A stretch of DNA of 64,000 nucleotides from CAZEER01 sp964511215. GTDB taxonomy: Bacteria; Fidelibacterota; Marinisomatia; Marinisomatales; UBA1611. Both the position numbers and the translations under genes were made by a program. The notes under the pieces are model-generated. The model ran no database searches and was not told the DNA's origin. It saw only the letters and a program-made list of their open reading frames with translations. Where the stretch lies: contig CAZEER010000001.1 in the NCBI GenBank assembly GCA_964511215.1, positions 14,293 to 78,292 on the forward strand, written 5' to 3'. Below, in pieces: positions 46,940 to 55,890 of the stretch (position 1 is its first letter; each line of letters opens with the position of its first letter).

Positions 46940-48042
46940 TATGAATAAAACAAAGATAGGTATCTATCTTTGTTTTTCTCCCAATTATAATTTTCTTTAA
47001 TCAGTTTTTTATTTTTATCCGCCTTTGAATGATCAGATGTTTTACAAGCATTAATAATTGCACCTGCAAGAGATAGCGCATCTCCAGGCACAGACCAATG
47101 TATGGAACTGTTAACAAAATGCCGGATTGGGGGTAAATCACTAGACACCACCTCTAACCCTGCGATCATCATCTCAAATAGTTTTGTCGGAGTGTTTTCT
47201 ACAGTAAGCGGGGTTTCCCTAAATGGAACAACCCCCACCTTATGCGTCGTTAGATAACTCCAAATTTCTTCATGAGGAATTTGATCCAATATCTCAATTG
47301 ATTGTTCAAGGTTTAATTCATTAATTAAACTATATATTTGACTTCTGAATTTCTTAGTTCTAAATGTCCCAATGAGAGTTAGCTTTGCGTTTTTTAAATC
47401 ATTCACTACACTTACCATTGCCTTGACAAGATCATAAATTCCCCGCTCTGGTCCAAGGTGCCCATGATAAATAATTGAATTAGGTTTACGTACAGAAATG
47501 GAGGACATTTTAAAATATTTTAATTCAGGGAAATTCTCAATTATTGATATTGGAATTCCCATATTAATATAGGGATTAGTAGATATTGGATGATTCGCAA
47601 GTATAATTTTATCTACATATTTCAAATACCTATTTTCTTGAAGGTGGCGTAGATAAATCGCCAATTCTTTTATTGGTTTTATACGATTTGAAAAGGTGCG
47701 GTAAAGTGCTGCCATATTCTCATGAACATCATATATAGTAATAAAATTATTTTTTTTTAACTTAATTTTTTTGAAAAGTGGCAATAAGTCCGTTTCATGA
47801 ATTTGAATATGGCTTAATTCGGCTAAATTAAAAATAATGTTGTAAATTGATTTTACATATGTCTTAATATCAACATGGCAATTGAAATTATGGTGTCTAA
47901 TAAACTCATTTGATAAATCAAGATCTGAATTAGAACGTGTAAAATAAATTATTTTAAACTTCTTTGCAGTTAATGATTGAATTTGTTTGTGAAAAATCCG
48001 TTCATCATCAGGATAATGATTACAAGAAACAATGGCAATCAT
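46939..48042 (-). CDS. Glycosyltransferase, GT4-like
   Basis: 367 residues. N-terminal IAIVSCNHYPDDERIFHKQ and a C-terminal donor-binding part with IIYHGHLGPERGIYDLVKAM, GVVPFRETPLTVENTPTKLFEMMIAGL (E-x7-E type motif) identify a GT4-family enzyme. It likely builds the repeat unit exported by the adjacent flippase. It overlaps that gene by 4 bases. Confidence 0.87.
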   Translation of the reverse strand: MIAIVSCNHYPDDERIFHKQIQSLTAKKFKIIYFTRSNSDLDLSNEFIRHHNFNCHVDIKTYVKSIYNIIFNLAELSHIQIHETDLLPLFKKIKLKKNNFITIYDVHENMAALYRTFSNRIKPIKELAIYLRHLQENRYLKYVDKIILANHPISTNPYINMGIPISIIENFPELKYFKMSSISVRKPNSIIYHGHLGPERGIYDLVKAMVSVVNDLKNAKLTLIGTFRTKKFRSQIYSLINELNLEQSIEILDQIPHEEIWSYLTTHKVGVVPFRETPLTVENTPTKLFEMMIAGLEVVSSDLPPIRHFVNSSIHWSVPGDALSLAGAIINACKTSDHSKADKNKKLIKENYNWEKNKDRYLSLFYS

Positions 48043-49457
48043 TTAAGCAACCCTATTAGCTCTTTTTTTTCGCCCTTATTAAGAACAAGTACATACCATA
48101 AAATAGGATAAAAACTTGAAATGGCTATCTTGGAAAACATGCTCTCAAATCCTAATTGAATTACCATTAAACACATAAGAGGGATTAATAATCCATACCA
48201 GTTATAGTTTATAGTATAAATAGAATGTGTTTTAAAATAAATTGCAATACTCATTGCGGCAAATGCGAAAACTACGCTATAGGCAGCACCCATAATTCCA
48301 AAATATGGAATTAAAAAGATACTGAAAAAAATTAATGTAGCTGCGCCTATTATTCTAAATAGAGGAACCCAATTTGTTATTTCTTTAATATAAACCCCAG
48401 GAAGTTGTATCACATATGTCGCAAAGAAAAAATAACCTAGTAAAACAGCCCTTACCACTGGTTTGCATTCCCAGAATTGATGACCAATTAAAGTTCTTCC
48501 CAAAATAGAAAGTTGCATAATTTCGGCAACCCAAACACTCACTAATAAAGAAACATAACCCATAAAACCTAAAAACAGGGTCGTTATTTTTGAGAATTCA
48601 ATTCTTGCGCCTGCTTCTTTGCCGCGTTTTAAAAAATATGGTGTCCAACCCATGTTAAACCCCATAACAACTGTGAGTCCAAGCATCCCCATTTTTTTCC
48701 CAGCAGAATACAGACCGACTTCAGCAGTCCCCAAAAACCATTCTAAAAAATAACGATCTGAGAGTTCCATGACCATTGTAAATATACCTGCAGGTAAGAA
48801 TGGTAAAGCAAAATAAAGAATTTTTATAAAAGTTTTTTTATCTAATAAACTTAAGTCTAATCTCCTAATCACAATAGGGAGAGATAAAAAGAATATAATT
48901 CCAGAAGATATAATATTTGCCTTAAAAACACCTTCAATACCAGCATTCCAATACAATATAAACACAATATTTAATATCATGGTTGTTACTACATTTATAA
49001 GATTAAGTGCTATATAAGGGATGGGCCTCTCTTCTGTTCTCAATATCAACAACGGTAGGTTCCATAAAGAATCAAATAGTAAGATAATCGATAAATAAAC
49101 CATCCAATCCGGCTTATTTACACCAAGAAAAAATGATGCCGAAGCATCTCTGAAAAGATATATCGTAATAGTGAAAATAAAACCGGTTATGACTTGAGAT
49201 ACAATTATCACAGTTATATGTTTTATTCTTTCGTTACCTACTAACTGTACCGCATATTTCATTAATGCAGTATCCATCCCATAGCGATACAAGATTAAAG
49301 CAAAACCCATAAATGCGTATGCTAAAGACAATGCCCCATATTCTTCTTGGTTAAAACTATTTGTATAAAGTGGCAATAATAAGAATGTAATTAGCCGGGC
49401 CATAATATGACCCAATCCATAAATTAATGATTGTTTGCCTAGGGCTTTAATTGACAT
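48039..49457 (-). CDS. Wzx-type polysaccharide flippase (MOP superfamily)
   Basis: 472 residues with about 12-14 hydrophobic segments. The start KALGKQSLIYGLGHIMARLITFLLLPLYTN is typical of O-antigen flippases (RfbX/Wzx) of the MOP superfamily. It moves lipid-linked glycan units across the inner membrane. It lies between the FemAB-like gene (3 bases) and a glycosyltransferase (4-base overlap). No Wzy polymerase is seen in the window. Confidence 0.88.
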   Translation of the reverse strand: MSIKALGKQSLIYGLGHIMARLITFLLLPLYTNSFNQEEYGALSLAYAFMGFALILYRYGMDTALMKYAVQLVGNERIKHITVIIVSQVITGFIFTITIYLFRDASASFFLGVNKPDWMVYLSIILLFDSLWNLPLLILRTEERPIPYIALNLINVVTTMILNIVFILYWNAGIEGVFKANIISSGIIFFLSLPIVIRRLDLSLLDKKTFIKILYFALPFLPAGIFTMVMELSDRYFLEWFLGTAEVGLYSAGKKMGMLGLTVVMGFNMGWTPYFLKRGKEAGARIEFSKITTLFLGFMGYVSLLVSVWVAEIMQLSILGRTLIGHQFWECKPVVRAVLLGYFFFATYVIQLPGVYIKEITNWVPLFRIIGAATLIFFSIFLIPYFGIMGAAYSVVFAFAAMSIAIYFKTHSIYTINYNWYGLLIPLMCLMVIQLGFESMFSKIAISSFYPILWYVLVLNKGEKKELIGLLK

Positions 49458-49460
49458 GAT

Positions 49461-50429
49461 TCATTTAATAGTCAATTCAATAGTATCTCTAAAAATACCA
49501 CTTGCCCCAAAATTCTCTTTAAAACGACCCAATCCCATATTTGGTTGACCATTAACAGTGAAAATTCCAAAATCATATATCTGAAAATTCGAGTTTAATG
49601 CCCATTCAATAATTTTGTAAAACAATAGATTAACTGCCCTAGAATCTGCATGCTCTTCATCATGGCTAATATAAAAAGCTAAGACTACATGTTCATTAAT
49701 TTGAAAATTGACAACTCCTGCAATCATAGTTTCATCTAGAAAAGCTGCAAAAAGATTAATTTTTTCTGGAAATAATTTATTTAGTAACTTTATTTCTTCA
49801 AGTGTATGTGTGGGGTTAGCACCGTGTCGGATTTTTAAATTTTTTTTCAAAATATTAAAGAATGAATCAAAATCGTTTGATTGCGTAACAAACACACCAT
49901 TCTCTTGTGCTTTTCTTACTGCCCTTATGTGGGATGGCCTAAATTTTTCAATGGTCTTTTCAAAAGGTTTTTCTAAAAATAGAATACTGGTTATATCCCT
50001 TTTTAAGTAATAAAACTTCTGTTTAAAAAAAGAAAAATCCATATAATTTGACAGACGATGCTGGTACAAATTAGGAGGCAATGTAATACGAATACCAAAA
50101 AAATTCTGCGATTGAGCGTATGAAACTAAAGTTTCTGTTAATTTAAGCGCGTCAGATATTGATAGGTTTTCTGGTACTACAAATGATCCTACTGTAGTAC
50201 CTGGGTGTGATACTAAAAAGATTTTTTTATCTATTATTTGTTTAGCAGCTGGGAATACAGCAAACAATTTTCCTTTCTTTTTAATTAAAAGACTGTGATC
50301 TATAAACCGTTCATCAGGATGATAATTGATAAAAGCTCTCAAATGGAACAAGGTCCCATTATTACCAGTAGAGACAAATTCATCCCACTGAAATTCATCA
50401 GATTTACTATAGCGAAATACGTCAAACAT
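49461..50429 (-). CDS. FemAB/GNAT-like aminoacyl- or acyltransferase
   Basis: 322 residues from the ATG at 50429 (an in-frame GTG precedes it). It shows the two-GNAT layout of FemAB/BioF2-like proteins: FRPSHIRAVRKAQENGV in the middle, AAFLDETMIAGVVNFQ and the late IYDFGIFTVN and GLGRFKENFGASG. In glycan clusters such proteins acylate or aminoacylate sugars or wall peptides. It heads the glycan operon. Target unknown. Confidence 0.8.
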   Translation of the reverse strand: MFDVFRYSKSDEFQWDEFVSTGNNGTLFHLRAFINYHPDERFIDHSLLIKKKGKLFAVFPAAKQIIDKKIFLVSHPGTTVGSFVVPENLSISDALKLTETLVSYAQSQNFFGIRITLPPNLYQHRLSNYMDFSFFKQKFYYLKRDITSILFLEKPFEKTIEKFRPSHIRAVRKAQENGVFVTQSNDFDSFFNILKKNLKIRHGANPTHTLEEIKLLNKLFPEKINLFAAFLDETMIAGVVNFQINEHVVLAFYISHDEEHADSRAVNLLFYKIIEWALNSNFQIYDFGIFTVNGQPNMGLGRFKENFGASGIFRDTIELTIK

Positions 50430-50547
50430 CACATTAATATAATGAATTATTTTTTTGGTTGTTCCAAAGTAGAAATATCACTGTATTGTTATTGAATAGT
50501 GTTAGGGTCTAAATCTAATTTGACTATCTAATTTATGGGAGTAATAA

Positions 50548-51834
50548 TTGAATTCTGTTATTGAAAAAATCATTGCCCGGGAAATACTTGACTCAAGAGG
50601 AAACCCAACAATAGAAGTTGACGTCATCACTGATTCGGGTAAAATGGGTCGTTCTGCAGTGCCTTCTGGTGCATCAACCGGTGTACATGAAGCAATTGAA
50701 TTAAGAGATAAAGAAAAACATCGATATCTTGGTCGAGGAGTTAAAAATGCGGTTAAAAATATTAATTCAATTCTCGCTCCTTCTTTAAAAGGTTTTGATA
50801 TCACTAAACAAAGTGATATCGATCATTTAATGATATCCCTAGATGGGACAGAAAATAAATCTAAATTTGGTGCAAATGCTATATTAGGCGTTTCTATGGC
50901 TGTTGCCCACACAGCAGCAATCGCGTCAAAGAAATCTTTGTATTATTATTTAGGTGGTTATAACGCTGTTACTCTTCCAATGCCAATGATGAATATCTTA
51001 AATGGTGGTAGTCATGCTGATAACTCTGTTGATATACAGGAATTTATGATTATACCAATTGGTGCAAATATGTTTTCAGAAGCATTGAGGATGGGGACAG
51101 AAATATTTCATAACCTTAAATTAGTTTTAAAATCTAAAGGAATGACTACATCTGTTGGCGATGAAGGTGGTTTTGCTCCTGATTTAAAATCAAATGAAGA
51201 AGCTCTGGAAATAATTTTAGAAGCTATTATGAAAACTGGACTTATACCTGGAGAAGATGTCTGTCTTGCATTAGATGTTGCAGCTAGCGAACTATATGAA
51301 GATAAATTCTACCATTTATATTCGGAAAATAAAAAACTAGAGTCAGAAGGTATGATAGAATATTTGGGTAATCTTATAAAAGAATACCCTATTATTTCTA
51401 TTGAAGATGCCCTTCATGAAGACGATTGGAATGGGTGGAACTTAATGACTGAAAAATTTGGCGATAAAGTACAAATTGTTGGTGACGATTTGACAGTTAC
51501 CAACATTAAGCGATTAGAAAAAGCGATAAAAGAAAAAAGTATGAATGCTATTTTAATCAAATTGAACCAGATTGGAACAGTTACAGAAACTATTGAAGCA
51601 ATTAAAATAGCAAAAAACGCTGGATTTGGTGCAATTATTTCTCATCGATCAGGTGAAACGGAAGACACCACAATTGCAGATCTATCAGTTTCTATGGGAA
51701 TGGGGCAAATAAAAACAGGGTCTGTATCACGCACAGATCGAGTGTGTAAATATAATCAATTACTTCGTATTGAAGAAGAACTGGGAATCCGAGCAAAATT
51801 CCCTAAAAAAGAAACACTCGCACATCTCGGTTAA
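50548..51834 (+). CDS. eno: Enolase
   Basis: 428 residues. Conserved features are ILDSRGNPTIEVDV, SGASTGVHEAIELRD, GDEGGFAPDL (acid/base region), the metal ligands in LALDVAAS, SIEDALHEDDW and VGDDLTVTN, then KLNQIGTVTET and SHRSGETEDTTIADL. It interconverts 2-phosphoglycerate and PEP. The start is TTG at 50548, supported by GGGAG six bases upstream; no closer ATG fits the family N-terminus. An FtsB-like gene follows 13 bases downstream. Confidence 0.97.
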   Translation: MNSVIEKIIAREILDSRGNPTIEVDVITDSGKMGRSAVPSGASTGVHEAIELRDKEKHRYLGRGVKNAVKNINSILAPSLKGFDITKQSDIDHLMISLDGTENKSKFGANAILGVSMAVAHTAAIASKKSLYYYLGGYNAVTLPMPMMNILNGGSHADNSVDIQEFMIIPIGANMFSEALRMGTEIFHNLKLVLKSKGMTTSVGDEGGFAPDLKSNEEALEIILEAIMKTGLIPGEDVCLALDVAASELYEDKFYHLYSENKKLESEGMIEYLGNLIKEYPIISIEDALHEDDWNGWNLMTEKFGDKVQIVGDDLTVTNIKRLEKAIKEKSMNAILIKLNQIGTVTETIEAIKIAKNAGFGAIISHRSGETEDTTIADLSVSMGMGQIKTGSVSRTDRVCKYNQLLRIEEELGIRAKFPKKETLAHLG

Positions 51835-51847
51835 GTTGAATTATCAG

Positions 51848-52195
51848 ATGAAACGGCGCAATAGATCTAGGATATTTAAAAATCAGCTTGTAGCAACCCA
51901 AAAAATGGTTGTTCGTGGAGCTTTATGCTTAATAGGTTTGACTTTATTTGTGATTTTTTTGTTTGGAGATCATGGTTTATTCCAACTTTATAAGCTTAAA
52001 CAAGAAAAAAACGATATTAAAAAACAAATATCACAATTTCGAAAAGAAAAAGAAAAATTAATGTCAGAAAAGAACCGCCTTGGAAATGACCTTGACTACA
52101 TTGAAAAACTAGCTAGAGAAAAATATAGGATGGCAAAACCGGGAGAACAAGTTTTTAAAGTAATTCAAGTGGATGACTCAACAAGGAAAAAATAA
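51848..52195 (+). CDS. FtsB/DivIC-like septum formation initiator
   Basis: 115 residues from the ATG at 51848. The frame is open further upstream but that part overlaps eno, so I chose MKRRNRSR. A basic N-terminus, one membrane segment (about 22-42) and a leucine-zipper-like coiled coil (about 45-85) ending LAREKYRMAKPGE are the FtsB/DivIC layout. It acts at the septum with FtsL and FtsQ. Linkage to eno is common in bacteria. Confidence 0.87.
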   Translation: MKRRNRSRIFKNQLVATQKMVVRGALCLIGLTLFVIFLFGDHGLFQLYKLKQEKNDIKKQISQFRKEKEKLMSEKNRLGNDLDYIEKLAREKYRMAKPGEQVFKVIQVDDSTRKK

Positions 52196-52205
52196 TTTTA
52201 AGTTT

Positions 52206-53024
52206 CTATGATGTTTCCTCTTTTACAACCTCAATTTCCTGTCTCTTTTTCTTTTTTCCTGTAAGCATTTCAATTAAATCTTCTTCTGAAGATTGAGTCT
52301 TGTCCTTTGAATAAGCACTGAAATATATTTCTACTCGTCTGTTGTATGACCTTAATCTTTGCCTATCGTTTTTCTTTTTCTGTTTCTTGATTTCTTTTGC
52401 TGAAATAACAGGGCGGTACTCTCCATACCCCAAAGCAGAAAAATATTGTTCAGGCAATGATGCATATTGATTAATAAGCCTTACAACTTTTAGTGAACGT
52501 GCTGAAGACAGTTCCCAGTTACTTTCAAATTCTGATTTTTCAGGTAGGGCAGCATCATCCGTGTGCCCCTCACAACGAATCTCTACTCCTAATTCTTTAT
52601 TTCGCCTCTCCAATTCTGAAAGTAATGTAAAATATTCGTATGTTGAATCGGTGTTCATATAATCTATATTCATCAAATCAGTTTTTTTTATTAGGGTCCC
52701 AATTTTTCCAATAACTGAATAATATTTTGGTTTTATATCCGCACTCAAAGATTCAAACAATTTACCACGAATGGTGATTTTTATTCCTTTACCTTCTCGT
52801 GCAAGGTCAATATCATCTTCGGTGAGTCCTTCTTGTAACTGCTCATATGCTTTATCTAATAATTTATTGATTTCAGCATCAACCTGTTTCTGTACTTCAT
52901 TGAGTATCACCAGCAAAAGCACAAAGAGAGTGAGTAGCAATGTCATCATATCTGCAAAAGGTACTGCCCATGCCGTACTATCTTCTTGTCCCTCTGAATG
53001 TTGACCTGCTATATTAGGTTCCAT
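52206..53024 (-). CDS. motB: MotB-type stator protein with OmpA domain
   Basis: 272 residues. A single membrane segment holds the proton-binding aspartate in AVPFADMMTLLLTLFVLLL, followed by a plug region and an OmpA/MotB peptidoglycan-binding domain with CEGHTDDA and SSARSLKVVRLI. It ends with a lysine-rich tail. It pairs with MotA, 15 bases upstream. It could power a flagellum or another MotAB-like machine; no flagellar genes are near. Confidence 0.88.
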   Translation of the reverse strand: MEPNIAGQHSEGQEDSTAWAVPFADMMTLLLTLFVLLLVILNEVQKQVDAEINKLLDKAYEQLQEGLTEDDIDLAREGKGIKITIRGKLFESLSADIKPKYYSVIGKIGTLIKKTDLMNIDYMNTDSTYEYFTLLSELERRNKELGVEIRCEGHTDDAALPEKSEFESNWELSSARSLKVVRLINQYASLPEQYFSALGYGEYRPVISAKEIKKQKKKNDRQRLRSYNRRVEIYFSAYSKDKTQSSEEDLIEMLTGKKKKRQEIEVVKEETS

Positions 53025-53039
53025 TAGAATTAATAGTTT

Positions 53040-53912
53040 TTATTTTTTATTAGCCGCTTTACTTGAAGCTAATCTAATTGCTGATGGTACAAACATCATT
53101 AATTTGTCCCTTACAATTATCGGATGTTCTCTTGCATGAATTGACATAACACCTTCGGTTATAACATTTTTATGTCTTAATTCAACCGATGTCAAACGCT
53201 GCAGTTTCCCTGCAATAGGTCCGAAAAAGAAATTAGCCAATACAACTCCGTAAAAGGTGGTAATGAGCGCTGTACCCATCCCACTTAATAGACCCGTCAT
53301 TGTCTGCATAAGATCACCACCACCACCACCATCTCCTCCAGCACCAAAACCATTCATCATATCAACTAATCCCATGACTGTACCCATCATGCCAAACGCT
53401 GGAGCAAATTTTTCTCCTTTTGTGAAAAAATCCTGGGCAGCCTTATGTCTAGCCGAAATATTATTGATTTCAGTTAGCATAAAAACCTTCACCTTAGTTG
53501 CGTCCCGTTCTATAATTGCAGTTTCCATTCCTTTTTTTAAAAAACCCTCCGGCAGTGTCTGAATTTCATTGTCAAGTGAAAGTAGTCCATCTTTTCTTCC
53601 CTTTTCAGCCCATTTGAGTATCTGGTTAATTGTATCCATATAAGAAAATGTGTTGAGCTTAAATGCCTGCGCAATAACACTTGGAATTCCTGCAAGCGCA
53701 TCAAGAGGCAAACTGATTATCAAGGCTGCAAGTGTACCACCTAAAACAATGGCAAATGATGGAATATTAATAAATTGAGTGAAATCATTTACTGGATCGA
53801 ATGGATTATCAAGGCTAAGAGAAAAAATCCCAAATCCAATAGTTAAAAATGCAATGCCAAAACCTAAAGGACTTCCCCAATCAATTACTTTATTTTGTTC
53901 TTTTTCTGCCAT
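53040..53912 (-). CDS. motA: MotA-type stator protein
   Basis: 290 residues with four membrane segments. N-terminal GIAFLTIGFGIFSLS, the SFAIVLGGTLAALIISLPL segment, then a cytoplasmic helical part (ILKWAEKGRKDGLLSLDNE) and FAPAFGMMGTVMGLVDMM and GTALITTFYGVVLANFFFGP match MotA/PomA. A glycine-rich loop GAGGDGGGGG sits between TM3 and TM4. It forms the ion channel with MotB and transmits torque. Confidence 0.9.
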   Translation of the reverse strand: MAEKEQNKVIDWGSPLGFGIAFLTIGFGIFSLSLDNPFDPVNDFTQFINIPSFAIVLGGTLAALIISLPLDALAGIPSVIAQAFKLNTFSYMDTINQILKWAEKGRKDGLLSLDNEIQTLPEGFLKKGMETAIIERDATKVKVFMLTEINNISARHKAAQDFFTKGEKFAPAFGMMGTVMGLVDMMNGFGAGGDGGGGGDLMQTMTGLLSGMGTALITTFYGVVLANFFFGPIAGKLQRLTSVELRHKNVITEGVMSIHAREHPIIVRDKLMMFVPSAIRLASSKAANKK

Positions 53913-53922
53913 AATATAATTT

Positions 53923-54165
53923 TTATGTTGTTGTTAGATTGAAATATGATGAGCTATTCTCAGAGTATTGGAGTCTTAAGGGGGTTAAACAATATAATAC
54001 TCGAACGGATATCCCGCAGGTGATAGGATTATACTCTTGGTATTTATAATCACGATTAAACACAAAAGAATCCTGAGTAATATTATTGCTAACATCTATA
54101 AATGATGTCGCCAACAGGATTGATATTAAAAACACCAATAAATATTTATTGAATCTATGATCCAA
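53923..54165 (-). CDS. Possible small secreted protein (80 aa)
   Basis: Weakly supported. A TTG at 54165 preceded by GGAG gives an 80-residue product with a signal-peptide-like N-terminus (KYLLVFLISILLATSF) and no recognised domain. It occupies most of the 343 bases between motA and the rhomboid gene, both on the same strand. Nothing else convincing was found in this gap: no hairpin and no RNA gene. It may not be translated. Confidence 0.35.
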   Translation of the reverse strand: MDHRFNKYLLVFLISILLATSFIDVSNNITQDSFVFNRDYKYQEYNPITCGISVRVLYCLTPLRLQYSENSSSYFNLTTT

Positions 54166-54255
54166 GTAGAACTCCGCAGTTGTAAGCCTTTATTTGGCTT
54201 AACGTATTTTAATCAACTAAGTAGAATTAAAGCAAGAAATAACTAATGTTGATAT

Positions 54256-55083
54256 TTAATCTTTCTTTTTACCCCGTGAAAGTGACTGACTTCCTCTATA
54301 AAGACGATCCTGCTCATCTTTAGATAAACTATTGAAACCTTCTCTGTTAATTTTATCTAGAATAACATCTATATCACGCTCTATCACGTACTGCTTTAAC
54401 ACCTTCTTTTCTTCTTGCTTTACCCTGTGTTCCTTAATTTTTTTAGATACTGAAAACCACAATGTCCTCCAACTAATTGGTTTTTTTAATAAAAAATACC
54501 CTATCACCATACCGGAGATATGAGTTAGGTGACTTATTTGAGATCCATTATTAAAAGAAGAAAAAAAGGCAATTATTCCAATTCCCATTACAAACCAAAG
54601 TGATTTAATAGGGATCAGACCGTATAGGTATACTGTTCGATTAGGATATGTCAGCCCATATGCGAGAAGAACACCATATACAGCCCCGCTGGCTCCTACA
54701 ATTGGAGTCATAGAGTTAAGTCCAAAAAACATAGTAATTATACCTGAACCTATGCCTGTTATAAAATAATAGTTTAAAAATCTTGTTTTTCCCCAGAGTT
54801 TCTCTAGTTCACTACCAAACATCCATAGTACAAACATATTAATTAGTACATGCCAGACGCCACCATGGAGAAACATATATGTCAATGGTTGCCAAATCAT
54901 TAATTCTGACCATACCAGCTTCGGTACTAATCCAAATAATGGGAAAAAAAGATTTTCTGCATTGGAAATAGTTTGCAGAATAAATATACAAAAATTAAAT
55001 GACACCAAAACTTTTATTGCATCCGTGAAAACTGATGGTTTATAATAAAATTGGCTGGGATTTGATTGAAATTGAAATTTCAT
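54256..55083 (-). CDS. Rhomboid family intramembrane serine protease
   Basis: 275 residues, six membrane segments. The catalytic serine is S132 in GASGAVYG and the histidine H188 in SHLTHISG; FLHGGVWHVLINMFVLWMFG is the conserved loop region. It cleaves membrane proteins within the bilayer. The C-terminal ~60 residues are charged and cytoplasmic (KKIKEHRVKQEEKK). It stands between motA and recO on the same strand. Confidence 0.93.
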   Translation of the reverse strand: MKFQFQSNPSQFYYKPSVFTDAIKVLVSFNFCIFILQTISNAENLFFPLFGLVPKLVWSELMIWQPLTYMFLHGGVWHVLINMFVLWMFGSELEKLWGKTRFLNYYFITGIGSGIITMFFGLNSMTPIVGASGAVYGVLLAYGLTYPNRTVYLYGLIPIKSLWFVMGIGIIAFFSSFNNGSQISHLTHISGMVIGYFLLKKPISWRTLWFSVSKKIKEHRVKQEEKKVLKQYVIERDIDVILDKINREGFNSLSKDEQDRLYRGSQSLSRGKKKD

Positions 55084-55182
55084 TATTTAGAGGAATCTAC
55101 AGATTTTAATAAAACAATAGGTTTACTATTTTATTATTTTTCAAAACAATCATTAGGAAGCAGCAACTTATTTTGATCAATA

Positions 55183-55869
55183 TTAGCAAAGTATTTCTCT
55201 GACAACTTTTATAGACTTAGTTTTTAGCAAATCATCAAAATGATAACACAGAAGAAGCCATAGATAATCGCTGATTATTTTACGATCTAATTTTGTGATA
55301 TCTTCTGTCGGAAGTTTATTTATATCACCAGCCAGCAAACTTGCAAGTATCATACCGCTGTTTGGTCCACTATTGGGGTCAGGAAGAATCAACCCTGGTA
55401 ATTCGCGCTGATCTAAATTCGGTTGAAAACCAAGTTGAGTAAGTAATGTGCATTCATAAAACCAAAATAGTAAATTGGGATTAATTTGCCTTTTGTTGTA
55501 TGATTGCAAGGTTTTTATTAAGATTGAAAAAAGTTTTGGGTTTGGGTCGCTCTCTGAAAGAGTTTTATCTGTTATTTCTAAAATTGCCATTGATAATGTG
55601 ATACTACGTAAATCATCTAAAATATTTGACCAATATTCTATAAACTCCACTTTTGAGACAGTATGTAAATTTCTCTTCGATTTATAATTATAAATAAGAT
55701 CAATATAGCTCAAAGGTTGAAATTGAGAATCTTTGAGAGATTTTTTCTTTCGTGCACCTTTTACAATTAAACTAATTTTCCCATTATCTTTTGAAAAACA
55801 TTTTGCGATGATTGAGGTGTCACCATAAGGAAATGACTTTAATACAATTGCAGGAGTCCGAACAATCAT
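55183..55869 (-). CDS. recO: DNA repair protein RecO
   Basis: 228 residues. An OB fold at the N-terminus (TPAIVLKSFPYGDTSIIAKCFS, then GKISLIVKGARKK) is the RecO signature, followed by a helical domain. It lacks the four-cysteine zinc motif of some homologues. It anneals single strands and loads RecA with RecR. It follows proS by 21 bases on the same strand. Confidence 0.88.
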   Translation of the reverse strand: MIVRTPAIVLKSFPYGDTSIIAKCFSKDNGKISLIVKGARKKKSLKDSQFQPLSYIDLIYNYKSKRNLHTVSKVEFIEYWSNILDDLRSITLSMAILEITDKTLSESDPNPKLFSILIKTLQSYNKRQINPNLLFWFYECTLLTQLGFQPNLDQRELPGLILPDPNSGPNSGMILASLLAGDINKLPTEDITKLDRKIISDYLWLLLCYHFDDLLKTKSIKVVREILC

Positions 55870-55890
55870 TGAGATTAATGTTAGTATGAA

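Noticed and set aside
51770..51847. Longer N-terminus for the FtsB-like protein
   Set aside because: It overlaps the 3' end of eno, and the part upstream of MKRRNRSR has no FtsB character.
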